A DNA stretch of 64,000 nucleotides from positions 744,001 through 808,000 of the forward strand of contig NZ_BSUN01000001.1 of assembly GCF_030161615.1 (NCBI RefSeq). Reading direction: 5' to 3'. The notes under the pieces were generated by a model. The model worked only from the letters and a program-made list of their open reading frames with translations, did not search any database and was not told the origin of the DNA. This DNA is from Demequina litorisediminis (GTDB lineage: Bacteria > Actinomycetota > Actinomycetes > Actinomycetales > Demequinaceae). How positions within the stretch are numbered: the stretch's first letter is position 1; every line of letters starts with the position of its first letter. This document shows positions 34,767 to 44,665 of the stretch, piece after piece. Both the position numbers and the translations under genes were made by a program.

Positions 34767-36584
34767 ATGACCGTGACCGCCGCCGACGTCTTGACCTCGG
34801 CTCCCGCATCGGCCCCCTCCAGCGTGACCGCGTGGGTCGAGCGCCTCGCCAGCCACCTGCTCCCGGACAAGGTCCACTGGTGCGATGGGTCCGAGGAGGA
34901 ACGGCAGGGCCTCACGGCCGTCCTGGTCGCGGCGGGCACGCTCGTTGCCCTCAACCCCAGCCTGCGGCCCGGCTCCTACCTCGCGCGCTCGCATCCCGAC
35001 GACGTCGCCAGAGTCGAGTCACGCACCTTCATCTGCTCGCGCGTGCGGGCCGATGCGGGCCCCACCAACAACTGGGTGGACCCGGAGCAGATGCGCGCCA
35101 CCCTCGACACGCTCTTCGCGGGCGCCATGCGCGGGCGCACCATGTATGTGATGCCGTTCTCGATGGGGCCGGTCGGCAGCGATCTCGCCCGGCTCGGCGT
35201 GCAGGTCACCGACTCCCCTTACGTGGTGCTCTCGACCGCGACGATGACCCGCATGGGCGAGGCAGCGCTCGCGCAGATCGGCCCCGACACCCCCTGGATC
35301 CCGGCCGTGCACACGGTGGGCGCCCCGCTGGTGGACGGGCAGCCCGACGCGCCGTGGCCCTGCAACCCCACCAAGTACATCGTGCACTTCCCCGAGTCGC
35401 GCGAGATCTGGTCCTACGGCTCCGCCTACGGCGGCAACGCCATCCTCGCAAAGAAGGCCTTCGCGCTGCGCATCGCGTCCGTGCTGGGGCGCGACGAAGG
35501 CTGGCTCGCCGCCCACATGCTGCTCCTCAAGGTCACCACCCCCGCGGGGCGCGCCTTCCACGTCGCCGCAGCCTTCCCCAGTGCGTGCGGCAAGACCAAC
35601 TTCGCGATGCTTCAACCCACCATCCCCGGCTGGATCGTCGAGACCATCGGCGATGACATCGCGTGGCTCGCGCCCGGCCCCGACGGCAGGCTGCGCGCCA
35701 TCAACCCCGAGGCCGGCTTCTTCGGCGTCGCCCCCGGCACGGGACCCGACACGAACCCCGTGGCGGTGGACATGCTGTCGCATGACGTGATCTTCACCAA
35801 CGTGGCGCTGACCGACGACGGTGACGTGTGGTGGGAGGGCCTCACGGACCAGCCGCCCGCTCACCTCATCGATTGGCGGGGTCGCGACTGGACGCCCGAC
35901 TCCCCCACGCCGGCCGCCCACCCCAACTCGCGCTTCACCGTCGCGGCCGCGCAATGCGCCACCATCGCCGAGACGTGGGACGACCCCGCAGGCGTGCCGG
36001 TCGACGCCATCGTCTTCGGGGGCGGCGCGCCACCAACGTGCCGCTCGTCGCCCAGGCTCGGGACTGGGAGCATGGCGTCTACCTTGGCGCGACGCTCGCG
36101 TCAGAGCGCACCGCGGCGGCCGAAGGCACCGTCGGCGAACTTCGCCGCGACCCCTTCGCCATGCTGCCGTTCTGTGGCACCGACATGGCCGACCACTGGC
36201 GGCATTGGCTCGACGTCGGCGCCCGCCTGGGGGCTACCGCGCCGGCCATCTTCCAGGTCAACTGGTTCCGCAAGGGGGCAGACGGCCGCTTCCTGTGGCC
36301 GGGATTCTCCGAGAACGCGCGGGTGCTGGCGTGGATCGTCGGCCGCGTGGAGGGCGCCCTGGACGGCGTCAACTCACCCCATGGCGTTGTCCCGGTCGAC
36401 GGTGACATCGACCTGCGCGGCGCCGCGGTCTCGCCCGAGGACTGGGCAGCACTGTTCGCCATCGACCGCGCGGCGCTCGCCGAGGAGGCCGACGACACCG
36501 ACGCGTTCCTCACGCGGTTTGGCGCCACGGTTCCTGCGGCCGTGCGCGCGCAGCACGCGGAGCCTTCGCCAGCGCATCGGCTAG
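34767..36584 (+). CDS. pckG: Phosphoenolpyruvate carboxykinase (GTP)
   Basis: Converts oxaloacetate to PEP with GTP for gluconeogenesis. About 605 residues. The substrate motif [13 protein letters not shown] carries the P-loop and the catalytic Cys; GDDIAW provides metal-binding Asp, and [12 protein letters not shown] is the conserved block after it. ATG start with GAGGA upstream (GTG six bases earlier is possible). Two breaks: a run of G lost one base near 36022 (FGG-RRATNV) and an AGCT insertion near 36562 shifts the last six residues. Divergent from ramB. Confidence 0.95.
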   Translation: MTVTAADVLTSAPASAPSSVTAWVERLASHLLPDKVHWCDGSEEERQGLTAVLVAAGTLVALNPSLRPGSYLARSHPDDVARVESRTFICSRVRADAGPTNNWVDPEQMRATLDTLFAGAMRGRTMYVMPFSMGPVGSDLARLGVQVTDSPYVVLSTATMTRMGEAALAQIGPDTPWIPAVHTVGAPLVDGQPDAPWPCNPTKYIVHFPESREIWSYGSAYGGNAILAKKAFALRIASVLGRDEGWLAAHMLLLKVTTPAGRAFHVAAAFPSACGKTNFAMLQPTIPGWIVETIGDDIAWLAPGPDGRLRAINPEAGFFGVAPGTGPDTNPVAVDMLSHDVIFTNVALTDDGDVWWEGLTDQPPAHLIDWRGRDWTPDSPTPAAHPNSRFTVAAAQCATIAETWDDPAGVPVDAIVFGGGAPPTCRSSPRLGTGSMASTLARRSRQSAPRRPKAPSANFAATPSPCCRSVAPTWPTTGGIGSTSAPAWGLPRRPSSRSTGSARGQTAASCGRDSPRTRGCWRGSSAAWRAPWTASTHPMALSRSTVTSTCAAPRSRPRTGQHCSPSTARRSPRRPTTPTRSSRGLAPRFLRPCARSTRSLRQRIG

Positions 36585-36640
36585 ACACCGGTGCACCACG
36601 CGCTCGCACCGTCTCCCACGAGGCCTGCCACACTGGCACG

Positions 36641-36979
36641 GTGACGATTCTTCATGTGACGCGCCGCACCGACTGGGAGGCGGGCCGCGACGCCGGCGCC
36701 TACGAGCTCTCGGGCCGCGACCTCACACTCGCGGACGAGGGGTTCATTCACTTCTCGTATCCGCACCAGTGCGCGGCCACCGCGGCGCGCATCTGGCCCG
36801 ACCAGCCCGCGGACCTCGTGGTCCTCGTCGTGGACGAGTCGAAGGCACGCGCCGCGGGCGTCGAGGTGATCGATGAGGGATCCGCAGAACTGTTCCCCCA
36901 CCTGTACGGCGCCCTCCTCCCCGCGTGGGTGGATGACGTGCTTCCCGCCACCTGGGTGGAGGGCGCCTTCACCTGGTGA
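36641..36979 (+). CDS. DUF952 protein
   Basis: 112 residues, intact, GTG start. Matches the DUF952 family: ILHVTRRTDWE at the start, DEGFIHFSYPHQ near residue 34 and PHLYGALLPAWVDDV near the end. Function unknown; similar to ADP-ribose-handling folds according to family descriptions. Starts 56 bases after pckG. Confidence 0.85.
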   Translation: MTILHVTRRTDWEAGRDAGAYELSGRDLTLADEGFIHFSYPHQCAATAARIWPDQPADLVVLVVDESKARAAGVEVIDEGSAELFPHLYGALLPAWVDDVLPATWVEGAFTW

Positions 36980-37115
36980 GCGTCGGGTAGCACTGCTCCC
37001 CGGCAGTACGCCGTCGGATCGGCACGACAACACCCAGGGAATAGAAAGTGGCGGCCCGGGCGGCGCGCAAGGAGGGGAGTGCGCCGGCCCGGACCGCCAG
37101 GTCTAGGGGGTGGTG

Positions 37116-38127
37116 TCAGACAGCCACGGGTGCGGGGGGATCGGAGACCGCGGGCGGCTCGAGGAGCGACTCGAGAGGAGTCTCGGCCGGTCGTTCACCG
37201 AGCCTTGACCACCACCACGCCCGCCACCACCAGGAGGGCGCCGCCAATCTGCATCGGCCCCGGCACCTGCCCCAGCAGGAACCAGGCGAACAGCGCGGCC
37301 GCGAGGACCTCGGTCAGCGCCACGAACGAGCCCAGGCGGCTGCCCAGGCGGCGGTTGGCGGCGATACCCGCCACATACGAGACGCTGGCGGTCACGATGC
37401 CGAGCACCAGCACGACGGCCCACCACGGGACCGCGAAGGGCACGAACTCGACGGTTCCGGTGGCGAAGGTGACGGGCAGGACACCCGCGAGCGCGGCGAT
37501 CGAGAGGATCGCGAGCGCGCTCAGCATGCCGCCCGCCGCGAGGGTGAGGGGCGGAAGACCGTTGGAATCGTCTCCGGAGAGGATGAAGTAGACCGAGGCG
37601 CCGACCATGGCGCCCAGTGCCCACAGGATGCCCACGATCGAGATCTCGCCACCGCCGAGGACGTCCAGCAGCAGCACGAGACCGGCGAAGGCGATGCCTG
37701 CCCCGCCCAGAGTGAGTCGGGTGGGGCGATGTCCGTGGCGCAGCCACATGAACAACACCACCACCACGGGCGCGAGGTACTCGATGAGCAGCGCGACCGA
37801 GACGGGCAGGTGTTGCACCGCCATGAAGTAGAAGAGTTGAGCGCCGGCCACCGCGAAGGCACCGTAGGCCACGATGGTCGCCCACGAGCGACGCACCAGT
37901 TCCCAGCGACCGCGAAGCGCGATGATGCCGGGGATCAGCAGGACGGCGGCAGCAATGGCGACGCGCACAAGCGTCGCAGCACCCGCGGTCCAGCCGAGGT
38001 CCATGAGCCCGCGACCGAGCGACCCTGACAACCCAAAGGATGCCGATGCCACGAGCGCGAAGGCAAGGCCGGAGCCGAGTCGCGGCGCCACAGTGGGCGC
38101 GATCGTGTCATGAGTCAAAGTCGCCAT
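37116..38127 (-). CDS. EamA-type drug/metabolite transporter
   Basis: About 337 residues with ten membrane helices in two EamA repeats (ASFGLSGSLGRGLMDLGW and WALGAMVGASVYFILSG regions), the RhaT/DMT layout. The apparent stop at 37195 follows an AGCT insertion (AAGGCTCGG); repairing it extends a Pro/Glu-rich tail to the stop at 37116. Substrate unknown; DMT carriers export amino acids, nucleosides or drugs. Confidence 0.85.
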
Positions 38128-38165
38128 GACTGATGACAGTAGACCCCAAGTGGTAATGTGTCAAA

Positions 38166-38703
38166 ATGGTCTTCGCAAGTGACACAGCCGAGGCGCTGGA
38201 GTCCGGCGTCTTCCTTGCCAACTCCGAGCCTGAGCCCGATACCCTCACGGAACTTGGGCAGGCTCGAGGCGTTCTTTGACGACTTCCACTACACCGGCCA
38301 CCGCCCCACCGCGGCGGACCTCGAACCGGTCCGAGCGATCCGCACGCGCCTGCGCGAAATGTTCAAGGCGAGCCGCGACGGCGCCGTTCCCCTGGTGAAC
38401 GCCATCCTGTCCGAGCAGCAGGCACTTCCCCAGGTGGTGCGCCACGGTGACGTCGACTGGCACATCCACGCCACCAACGAGGACCGGCCGTTCCACGAAC
38501 GCATCCTCGTGGAGACCGCCATGGGCATGATCGACGTGATCCGCGCCGACGAGATGCGGCGCTTCGATCGCTGCGCCATGGAGGACTGCGACGGCGTGGT
38601 CTTCGACCTGTCGCGCAACCGCTCGCGCAAGTACTGCACCACCACGTGCACCAATCGCGCCGCCGTTCAGGCCTACCGGGCGCGCCAGGCCGACGAGGAC
38701 TGA
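38166..38703 (+). CDS. CGNR zinc-finger transcriptional regulator (ABATE domain)
   Basis: About 179 residues. The C-terminal zinc finger CAMEDCDGVVFDLSRNRSRKYCTTTCTNRAAVQAYR carries four Cys and the variant C-x-N-R that names the CGNR family. The N-terminal part is the stress-sensor-like ABATE domain. A -10-like TAATGT lies 6-12 bases before the ATG, so the transcript is probably leaderless. One AGCT insertion near 38258 (CAGGCTCG) breaks the frame at LTELGQLEAFF. Divergent from the EamA transporter, which it may regulate. Confidence 0.85.
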
Positions 38704-38739
38704 CGCGCCGGCGTCCTACCTCGCGACCTACCCTGCGCC

Positions 38740-39576
38740 CTACCCTGCGCGGTAGACGTTGATGGAGCCGTAGCCGGTTCTGGCATGCAACTCCACGGTG
38801 CGCTCGCCCTGCGCGGGGCCGTGATCGGCATCGAGTTCGGTCCGCACCTCGCCGTGCGACGAACTCGCGTCGAGCCACACCGCGGCGCCCCTGCGCACCC
38901 CCACCTTGACGGAGCCGTGCGTGGCCTCAAAACGAGAGACGCCCTCCACGAGCGCGTCCACCTTGATGGACCCATTGGTGGAACGCGCCACGACTCCCCC
39001 GGTGGCGCTTCCCACCTGGATCGAGCCGTTCGTCGTCTCGAGGCTCGCGGCACCCGCCACGTCCTCGACCCGCACGGAACCGTTGGTGCTGCGCACGGCG
39101 AGGGTGCCGCCCACGCGGCCCACTTTCGCGGCGCCGTTGGTGAGTTGCACCTGCGCGGCGCCCACCACGTCACCCACCTGAACGGAGCCGTGTCCGCCTG
39201 TCACCTCGAGGGCATCGGCCCGCTCCACCCGGATGGCGCCATACGTGGCGCCGAGGCGAGCCGTGCCGAGCCGTCCGACCAGCCGCACCTCGCCGTACTT
39301 GGTGGAGGCGTCCACGTGAAGCCCTTCGGGGCCTTCGACGATGACGTCGACCGCGTCGGGCCTGCCCAGCATGGAGGTACGGACAGGCACCGTCACCACC
39401 ACAATGTCGCCGATGCGCTCCACGTTGGCGTTCTCGGCCGCCTCCCTGTCGCCGGAGCGCAGCCGGTTGGACGGGTTGACCACGACCGACACCTCGGCGC
39501 GGCCGGCGACACCCACGACCTCGATCCGCCCGGCCGGGATCTCGACCCTGACGCCGGTGATCTCACGCGCGGTCAT
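38740..39576 (-). CDS. DUF4097 beta-repeat protein
   Basis: 278 residues, intact. Many short beta-strand repeats of the type S-T-N-G-S-(I/V)-(K/R)-V and H-G-S-V-x-V give a right-handed beta-solenoid, typical of DUF4097/adhesin-like folds. No signal peptide or membrane segment, so it is cytosolic. ATG overlaps the stop of the upstream ribbon-helix-helix gene (ATGA), indicating a tight two-gene unit. Function unknown. Confidence 0.85.
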   Translation of the reverse strand: MTAREITGVRVEIPAGRIEVVGVAGRAEVSVVVNPSNRLRSGDREAAENANVERIGDIVVVTVPVRTSMLGRPDAVDVIVEGPEGLHVDASTKYGEVRLVGRLGTARLGATYGAIRVERADALEVTGGHGSVQVGDVVGAAQVQLTNGAAKVGRVGGTLAVRSTNGSVRVEDVAGAASLETTNGSIQVGSATGGVVARSTNGSIKVDALVEGVSRFEATHGSVKVGVRRGAAVWLDASSSHGEVRTELDADHGPAQGERTVELHARTGYGSINVYRAG

Positions 39577-40059
39577 CGGACCCACCCCTGGTAGGACGCG
39601 GCGGAGCGGCCACGTCGCGACTGCGGTCCGGGGTTGACCGCCGCGGCGACCGCCCTCACCAGCCACGTATTCAGCGACAGTCCCTCCGCAGCGGCGGCGC
39701 CCTCGGCCTGCTGCTTGAGGGCGTCGGGAAGTCGCAGGGTGGTGCGCGAGGTCGCCTCATCGTCCGCGGCCACCTCGGGAGCGGCCGATGCGGCGGGCGC
39801 AGGCTTCCGTCTCGGGCTCGGGTCGCGTGACCACAAAGGCGACGTCCCTGCCCCTGACGCGGAGGTCGACGGAGCCGGGCGCGAGGTCGCGGGTGATCTC
39901 GCCCGCGGCTTCCGAGAGCGCCTCGACGAGCACCAGTCGCGCGGCGGCGTCGAGTGCGGCGGCGAGGCGTTCGGCCGTCTCACGCGTCTCGTCGGTGCCC
40001 GCTCCCGCCGCGGCAATCAACTGACGCTGAAGCTCTTCGGTGTAGTGCACAAGTTCCAT
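39573..40059 (-). CDS. Ribbon-helix-helix (HicB/Arc-like) protein
   Basis: About 161 residues. The C-terminus holds a ribbon-helix-helix motif, RTTLRLPDALKQQAEGAAAAEGLSLNTWLVRAVAAAV, as in HicB/Arc antitoxins; the N-terminus is a predicted helical and beta domain. No partner toxin is adjacent; instead DUF4097 is coupled. One AGCT insertion near 39804 (GAAGCCTGC) separates the halves. A 14-bp palindrome covers the start codon, suggesting autoregulation. Confidence 0.75.
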
Positions 40060-40069
40060 GACGTCATGG
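40056..40069. promoter_or_regulatory. Palindrome over the start of the ribbon-helix-helix gene
   Basis: CCATGACGTCATGG is a perfect 14-bp palindrome that includes the start codon. Arc/MetJ-type proteins bind short palindromes at their own promoters, so this is a plausible operator. Confidence 0.5.
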
Positions 40070-40225
40070 TGACACCACTTCGACACCATCGCAAACGCAG
40101 TGCGACGCAGCGGCGCCGCGACACGCCGGGTCACGCGCACCCGCCGGCGTCACGTACACTCGTCACAGGACCTAGGTCCTACCCCCGCACGCGAGTGTGG
40201 CCGCCGGGGCTCATCACCCCGGATC

Positions 40226-40498
40226 ATGCATCGGCGGCCGCACCGCGCAGCGCGATCCATCGCCTACAGTGCGACAGTGGTCCTCTTCCTCAGCCTCGTG
40301 CTCCTCATCAACGCCGTCTTCTCGTTCACGGTGTGGCCCCCGTTCCTCTAGCGCATCGCCGCGGACGAACGCTCCACCGATGCCGCGGGTGCACGCACAC
40401 GGTTCTTCACCGTGCATCTGGTGCTGATCTCGACCGCACTCGTGCTCGCCGCCGTGGCCTTCGTCGCCGCGGTCATCGGTTTCGCGTCTCTCGCGTAG
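40226..40498 (+). pseudogene. Small two-helix membrane protein interrupted by TAG
   Basis: One frame of 90 codons from ATG 40226 to TAG 40496 encodes two hydrophobic helices (SATVVLFLSLVLLINAVFSF and VHLVLISTALVLAAVAFVAAVIGF) separated by a charged loop, but an in-frame TAG sits at codon 42 (40349-40351). The reading frame is preserved on both sides, unlike the indel breaks elsewhere. Upstream is a GGACCTAGGTCC palindrome (within 40167-40180). Could be a base error (for example GAG to TAG) or a true nonsense mutation. No family recognised. Confidence 0.5.
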
Positions 40499-40500
40499 GA

Positions 40501-41267
40501 CTACAGGCGGTACCCGCCCGAGGCCTCGATACGCTGGGCCGTCACCCACGCGGCACCGCTATCCAGCACGCCAGCGATGACGCCCGCGATGTCATCCGCC
40601 GTCGCCGACCGCCCCAGCGCCGTGCCGTCGGCAAACACCCGGCGCACCTGCTCGTTGCCCTCCCAGCCAGAGAAGGCGGTCTCGACGGGACCCGGCGCCA
40701 CCTGATTGACGCGGATCCCGCGCGGGCCGAGCTCCTGTGCCCAGTAACGAGTCAGCACGTCCACCGCTCCCTTCATGGCCGCGTAGGCGTCGCGACCCAC
40801 GTGCACAAAGCGCGTGAGGCCCGTACCCAGCAGCACCACCGCGCCGCCGTCCGCGAGCAGCGCGCCGCCGTTCTCTGGTGCCGTCAGCGCCTGGGTCAGG
40901 AGATAGACGCCGCGCACATGAGTCGCGTACAAGGCGTCCAGCGTGTCTGCGTCGGTGGTCGCCAGCGTGGTGTCCGCTCCCTGGCCCGCGTTGTTCACGA
41001 CCGCCGTCAGGGGTGCGCCCGCCCACTGCTCGGCAAGCACCGACCTGAGCGCATCCGCGAACGGAGCGATGGACGCGGCGTCCGCGACGTCGAGCCGACC
41101 GCGGCGGCGCGGCGTCCCATTGCCACGATCTCGGCGACCACGGCATCGGCCTCCTGCCCGTGCGAGCGGTAGGTCAGGATCACGTCGTAGCCGCGCCTGG
41201 CAAGTTCCAGCGCAGTTGCGCGGCCGATACCTCGGTTGGCTCCGGTGATCAGGGTGATCTCAGTCAT
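40501..41267 (-). CDS. SDR-family oxidoreductase
   Basis: About 255 residues, short-chain dehydrogenase fold: nucleotide motif TGANRGIGRA near residue 8, NNAGQ near residue 93, catalytic Ser region and YAAMKGA with the Tyr-x-x-x-Lys pair. Substrate not predictable. One break near 41093 (GGTCGGCTCGAC; a lost C gives VRLDVADAAS). Divergent from the XRE regulator; a perfect 16-bp palindrome lies between. Confidence 0.85.
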
Positions 41268-41330
41268 GGCTTCCTCCTCGATGGGTTGGTGATACCCACC
41301 CTGAGGCGGCCCGGCTGCAGCAACCAGGCG

Positions 41331-41367
41331 GCGCTCACCCTGGGGATGACGTCCCCAGGGTGAGCGC
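41331..41367. promoter_or_regulatory. Perfect 16-bp inverted repeat in the SDR/XRE intergenic region
   Basis: Arms GCGCTCACCCTGGGGA (41331-41346) and its exact reverse complement (41352-41367), spacer TGACG. It lies 25-61 bases before the XRE start and 64 or more before the SDR start, covering the likely -35 region of the regulator. The regulator and target next to it make this a strong operator candidate. Confidence 0.8.
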
Positions 41368-41391
41368 GCGAGCGCGCCGCATACTGGGGAC

Positions 41392-42240
41392 ATGGACCTC
41401 TCCGGACTCGGCACGTTTCTGCGCACCCGCCGCGACCGCCTCACACCCGCCGCCGTGGGCCTGGTGCCCGGCCCGCGACGCCGTGTGCCTGGATTGCGGC
41501 GCGACGAGGTCGCGGTGCTCGCGGGGGCATCGGTCGAGTACTACACGGAACTCGAGCAGGGCTCGAAGGCGCAGCCGTCGGAGCAGATGCTCGCGGCGCT
41601 CGCCCGCGCCCTGAGGCTCTCCGTTGACGAGCGCGACCACCTGTTCCGCCTCGCTGGCCGCCCCGTGCCCGCACGCGGGGACGACGCCCACGTGGACCCC
41701 GCCATGCTCGCGCTGCTCGACCGGCTCGATGACACTGCCGCCGCGGTCGTGAACGACCTGGGTGAGGCCCTGGTCACCAACCGGCTCGCCGTCGCCCTCA
41801 TGGGCGAAAAGGTCGGCATGGTGTGGCCGCGCTCTTCGCAGATCTACCGCTGGTTCGTCACCCCTGAGGTGGGGCGCTGGATGCATCCGGAGCACCAGCA
41901 CGCGCGGCTGTCAGAATCGCTCGTCGCGGACCTGCGCGTCGCCGCCGGCAGGCGCGGCCCCGACGACCCGCGCCTGGCAAGGCTCGTCGCCGACTGCGCC
42001 GAGGCATCGGCCGAGTTCCGTGACCTGTGGGAGGCGCACGAGGTGCGCCTGCGACGAGCAGACGCCAAGGTGTTCGTGCACCCGAGCATCGGCGAGTTTG
42101 ACCTGCTGTGCCACAGCCTGCACACCGACGACGGCTACCAGCGGCTCCTGTGGTTTAGCCCGCGCGAGGGCACCGATGCCGCCGAGAAGATGGCGCTACT
42201 TGCGGTGGTGGGCGTCGAGGACGTGGTGACGCCGGGGTGA
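41392..42240 (+). CDS. XRE/MmyB-type transcriptional regulator
   Basis: 282 residues, intact. An N-terminal HTH (LRRDEVAVLAGASVEYYTELEQGS) and a long MmyB ligand-binding-like domain (WFSPREGTDAAEKMALLA). ATG 7 bases after a CATACT -10-like box, suggesting a leaderless transcript. Usually represses a divergent oxidoreductase, as with this SDR gene. Confidence 0.9.
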   Translation: MDLSGLGTFLRTRRDRLTPAAVGLVPGPRRRVPGLRRDEVAVLAGASVEYYTELEQGSKAQPSEQMLAALARALRLSVDERDHLFRLAGRPVPARGDDAHVDPAMLALLDRLDDTAAAVVNDLGEALVTNRLAVALMGEKVGMVWPRSSQIYRWFVTPEVGRWMHPEHQHARLSESLVADLRVAAGRRGPDDPRLARLVADCAEASAEFRDLWEAHEVRLRRADAKVFVHPSIGEFDLLCHSLHTDDGYQRLLWFSPREGTDAAEKMALLAVVGVEDVVTPG

Positions 42241-42250
42241 GTGTGGCGGC

Positions 42251-42751
42251 TCACCCGCGCAGTGCACCGAGCATCGCCTCCGCGTCGGCAGCCCTGATGA
42301 CGTCCGTCTCGTCTGGCTCCGGCCACTCGAAGCCTGCCGCAAACTCCGTCAGCAGGCTGGCAGGCACCTCGATCGCGTCCGGTCCGGGCTGACCGTCCGC
42401 CCTCGCGGCCAGGCGCACCTCGAGCGCGGGGCGCGGAACATCCAGGAACGCTACCGTCACCGCGGCGCCTGCGGTGGCCGCGAGCGCGCGGAACTCCTCG
42501 CGCATGGCACGCGACCAGAACGCGTAGTCGACCACCACGTCGACGCCTCGCGACAGGGCATCGATGAGGCGCGCGCGGTGCGCGTCGACGATCCGGTCAC
42601 GCACGTCGCGCGGGAGCGGATGCACCGTGAAGCCTTCAGCCCACGCGTCCACGTCGATCGACAGCCGGAGCCAGCCGTCGGACTCCAGTGCACGCGCGAC
42701 GGTGGACTTGCCTGCCCCCGCGAGGCCACACATGAGGACGCAGCGCGCCAT
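42251..42751 (-). CDS. P-loop kinase-like protein
   Basis: 166 residues, intact. Walker A GLAGAGKST at residues 9-17, then DVDAW and an Arg-rich lid; resembles small AAA_33 kinases of unknown substrate, some of which phosphorylate antibiotics or sugars. Co-oriented with the DUF2510 protein, four bases apart. Confidence 0.8.
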   Translation of the reverse strand: MARCVLMCGLAGAGKSTVARALESDGWLRLSIDVDAWAEGFTVHPLPRDVRDRIVDAHRARLIDALSRGVDVVVDYAFWSRAMREEFRALAATAGAAVTVAFLDVPRPALEVRLAARADGQPGPDAIEVPASLLTEFAAGFEWPEPDETDVIRAADAEAMLGALRG

Positions 42752-42754
42752 GGC

Positions 42755-43144
42755 TCAGGTAAGGCGCTCGAACACCATCGTCGCCTGAATGCGGTCACCC
42801 CCACCGAAGCCCTGCGAGCCCCCGCCGACGTGGTGATGGTGTGCAGCCGGTAGCCGAGCGCCGCCTGCTGATTGATGACGCCTTCGAGCCTCGGTGAGGT
42901 TGTTCGAGCCCGAGCCCCACATCTTCTCCTTGAGAACCACCTGGAGGACCACGTAGTTGGCGCCCGCGGCGCCGGGACGGGGCTGCGCGCCAGCGGCAGC
43001 ATCGGCCTGCGCGCGACCGATCATGCCCGAGACTCCGCCGCCCTCAGGCGCCTTGTCACGGGTGGTCTCGGTCCAGGCCTCCCCGTCCCACCAGCGCTCC
43101 TTGCCAGAGCCGTCGTCGTACCAACCTGCGACTGCGTTTGCCAT
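42755..43144 (-). CDS. DUF2510-containing protein
   Basis: About 130 residues. The N-terminal VAGWYDDGSGKERWWDGEAWT is the DUF2510 motif (Trp/Tyr-rich), often attached to membrane or signalling proteins; here no membrane helix is seen. The C-terminal beta domain (YVVLQVVLKEKMWGSGSNNL) resembles DUF4177. Breaks: AGCT insertion near 42891 and loss of one G near 42824 (five G for six). Confidence 0.7.
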   Translation of the reverse strand: MANAVAGWYDDGSGKERWWDGEAWTETTRDKAPEGGGVSGMIGRAQADAAAGAQPRPGAAGANYVVLQVVLKEKMWGSGSNNLTEARRRHQSAGGARLPAAHHHHVGGGSQGFGGGDRIQATMVFERLT

Positions 43145-43254
43145 GCTTCCCCCACAAGTCCTGGCCGCCCCTCGTGGGCAACCCTCGGAGCCTACCGACC
43201 GCCGCGGCCGCGCGCGACGTAGCATCTGGGTCAGGACGATACGAGGGAGATGTC

Positions 43255-43679
43255 ATGGCCGAGAGCGGATGGACCGAAGCGGAAAAGGCCGCGATGAAGG
43301 AGCGCGCCGACGAGCCTCAGGTCGGAACGCGGGGGCAAGAAGAAGGCCGATGCCCTGGCTGACCTCATGGCCAAGGTGGCCGAGATGCCCGACGCGGAAC
43401 GCCTCATCGCCGAGCGCATTCACAGCCTGGTCACGGCGGCTGCGCCGGACCTCGAGCCGCGCACCTGGTACGGGATGCCCGCCTGGGCGAAGGACGGAAA
43501 GGTGTTGTGCTTCTTCCAGCCCGCCACCAAGTTCGAGTCGCGCTACTCGACGTTCGGCTTCCAGGATGTCGCCGCGCTCGACGACGGCGTCATGTGGCCG
43601 GCATCGTTCGCGCTCACCGCACTGGGGCCGGCCGAGGAGAAGCAGATCACGGAGCCTGGTCACGCGCGCGGTGGGGTGA
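43255..43679 (+). CDS. DUF1801 protein
   Basis: About 139 residues. A charged helical N-terminus, then the DUF1801 region PDLEPRTWYGMPAWAKDGKVLCFFQPATKF. ATG with GAGGGAGA upstream. Two AGCT insertions near 43316 and 43655 break the frame; repair gives a stop at 43679. Members are small stress-related proteins without known activity. Confidence 0.78.
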
Positions 43680-43755
43680 CGAGCGCGGCCCCGCGCCGCG
43701 TGGCGGTCCGTACGATGGGCGGCGTGCTGACCCACGTCCTCCCGGCATCGGCCTG

Positions 43756-44665
43756 ATGCCGCGCTCGCCGCTACCCCAGCGACACGGGCTCGATGCTGCA
43801 TGGGTACGCATGCCGGGCCCCGCCGAGGCCACCCAGGAATGGGCCACGGTGGGTGAGTTTCTCCACGACCGCCTGCCCGCTCGTGCCGAGGTGGCACGGA
43901 TGCTTGGCGCGGGCGAGTTCGTCGATGAGGCGGGCATCCCGCTGTGGGGCGACGAGCCGTTCCGGCCTCACCGTTTCGTATGGTTTCACCGGCCAGTGGT
44001 GGCCGAGCAGGAGATTCCGTTTCCCCTGACCGTGCTCGACCACGACGAGAACATCGTGGTGGTGGACAAGCCACCGTTCATGGCGACCACTCCGCGCGGC
44101 GCCCACGTCACCCAGAGCGCGCTGGTGCGCCTGCGGGTCCAGTTGGGGCTTCCTGGTGGCGCCCGCGCATCGGCTCGACCGGCTCACGTCCGGCGTGCTG
44201 GTGTTCACCACCCGACGCGAGGTGCGGGGCGCCTACGCGGGGGTCTTCCAGTCGCGTGACGCGGCGAAGACCTACGAGGCGATCGCGCCGTTCGACCAGG
44301 CGCTCACCTTGCCGATGCGCCTCGTGGGCCGCATCGAGAAGGCACGCGGCAGCCTCCAGGCCGCACTGGTGCCGGGCGAGCCGAACGCCGAGACGCTCGT
44401 GGAACTCGCCGAGGTTCGCGGGTCCTGGGCGAGGTATCGCCTTTCCCCCGTCACAGGCAAAACGCATCAGTTGCGCTTGCAGATGGCCGATGCCGGGTTG
44501 CCGCTCGTGGGCGACCCCCTGTATCCCGTGGTCGCGGCCGATGCGCCGGACGACTACAGCGCTCCCCTCCAGTTGGTGGCGAGGAGGCTGCGTTTCACCG
44601 ACCCGCTCGACGGCACAGCGCGCGACTACGAGAGCCGCTTCTCGCTGACGTGGCCCCCTGGCTAG
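43756..44665 (+). CDS. RluA-family pseudouridine synthase
   Basis: About 302 residues. The catalytic motif HRLDRLTSGVLVF (catalytic Asp) is preceded by VDKPPFMATTPRG, and RYRLSPVTGKTHQLRLQMAD closes the active site. Modifies uridine in rRNA or tRNA; the target is not predictable. One break near 44150 (CTTCCTGG for CTTCTGG, an extra C) sits between motifs and is not at AGCT. Confidence 0.88.

Noticed and set aside
40167-40180. AGGACCTAGGTCCT palindrome as an operator
   Set aside because: A single short palindrome upstream of a damaged gene with no regulator; kept only as a remark.
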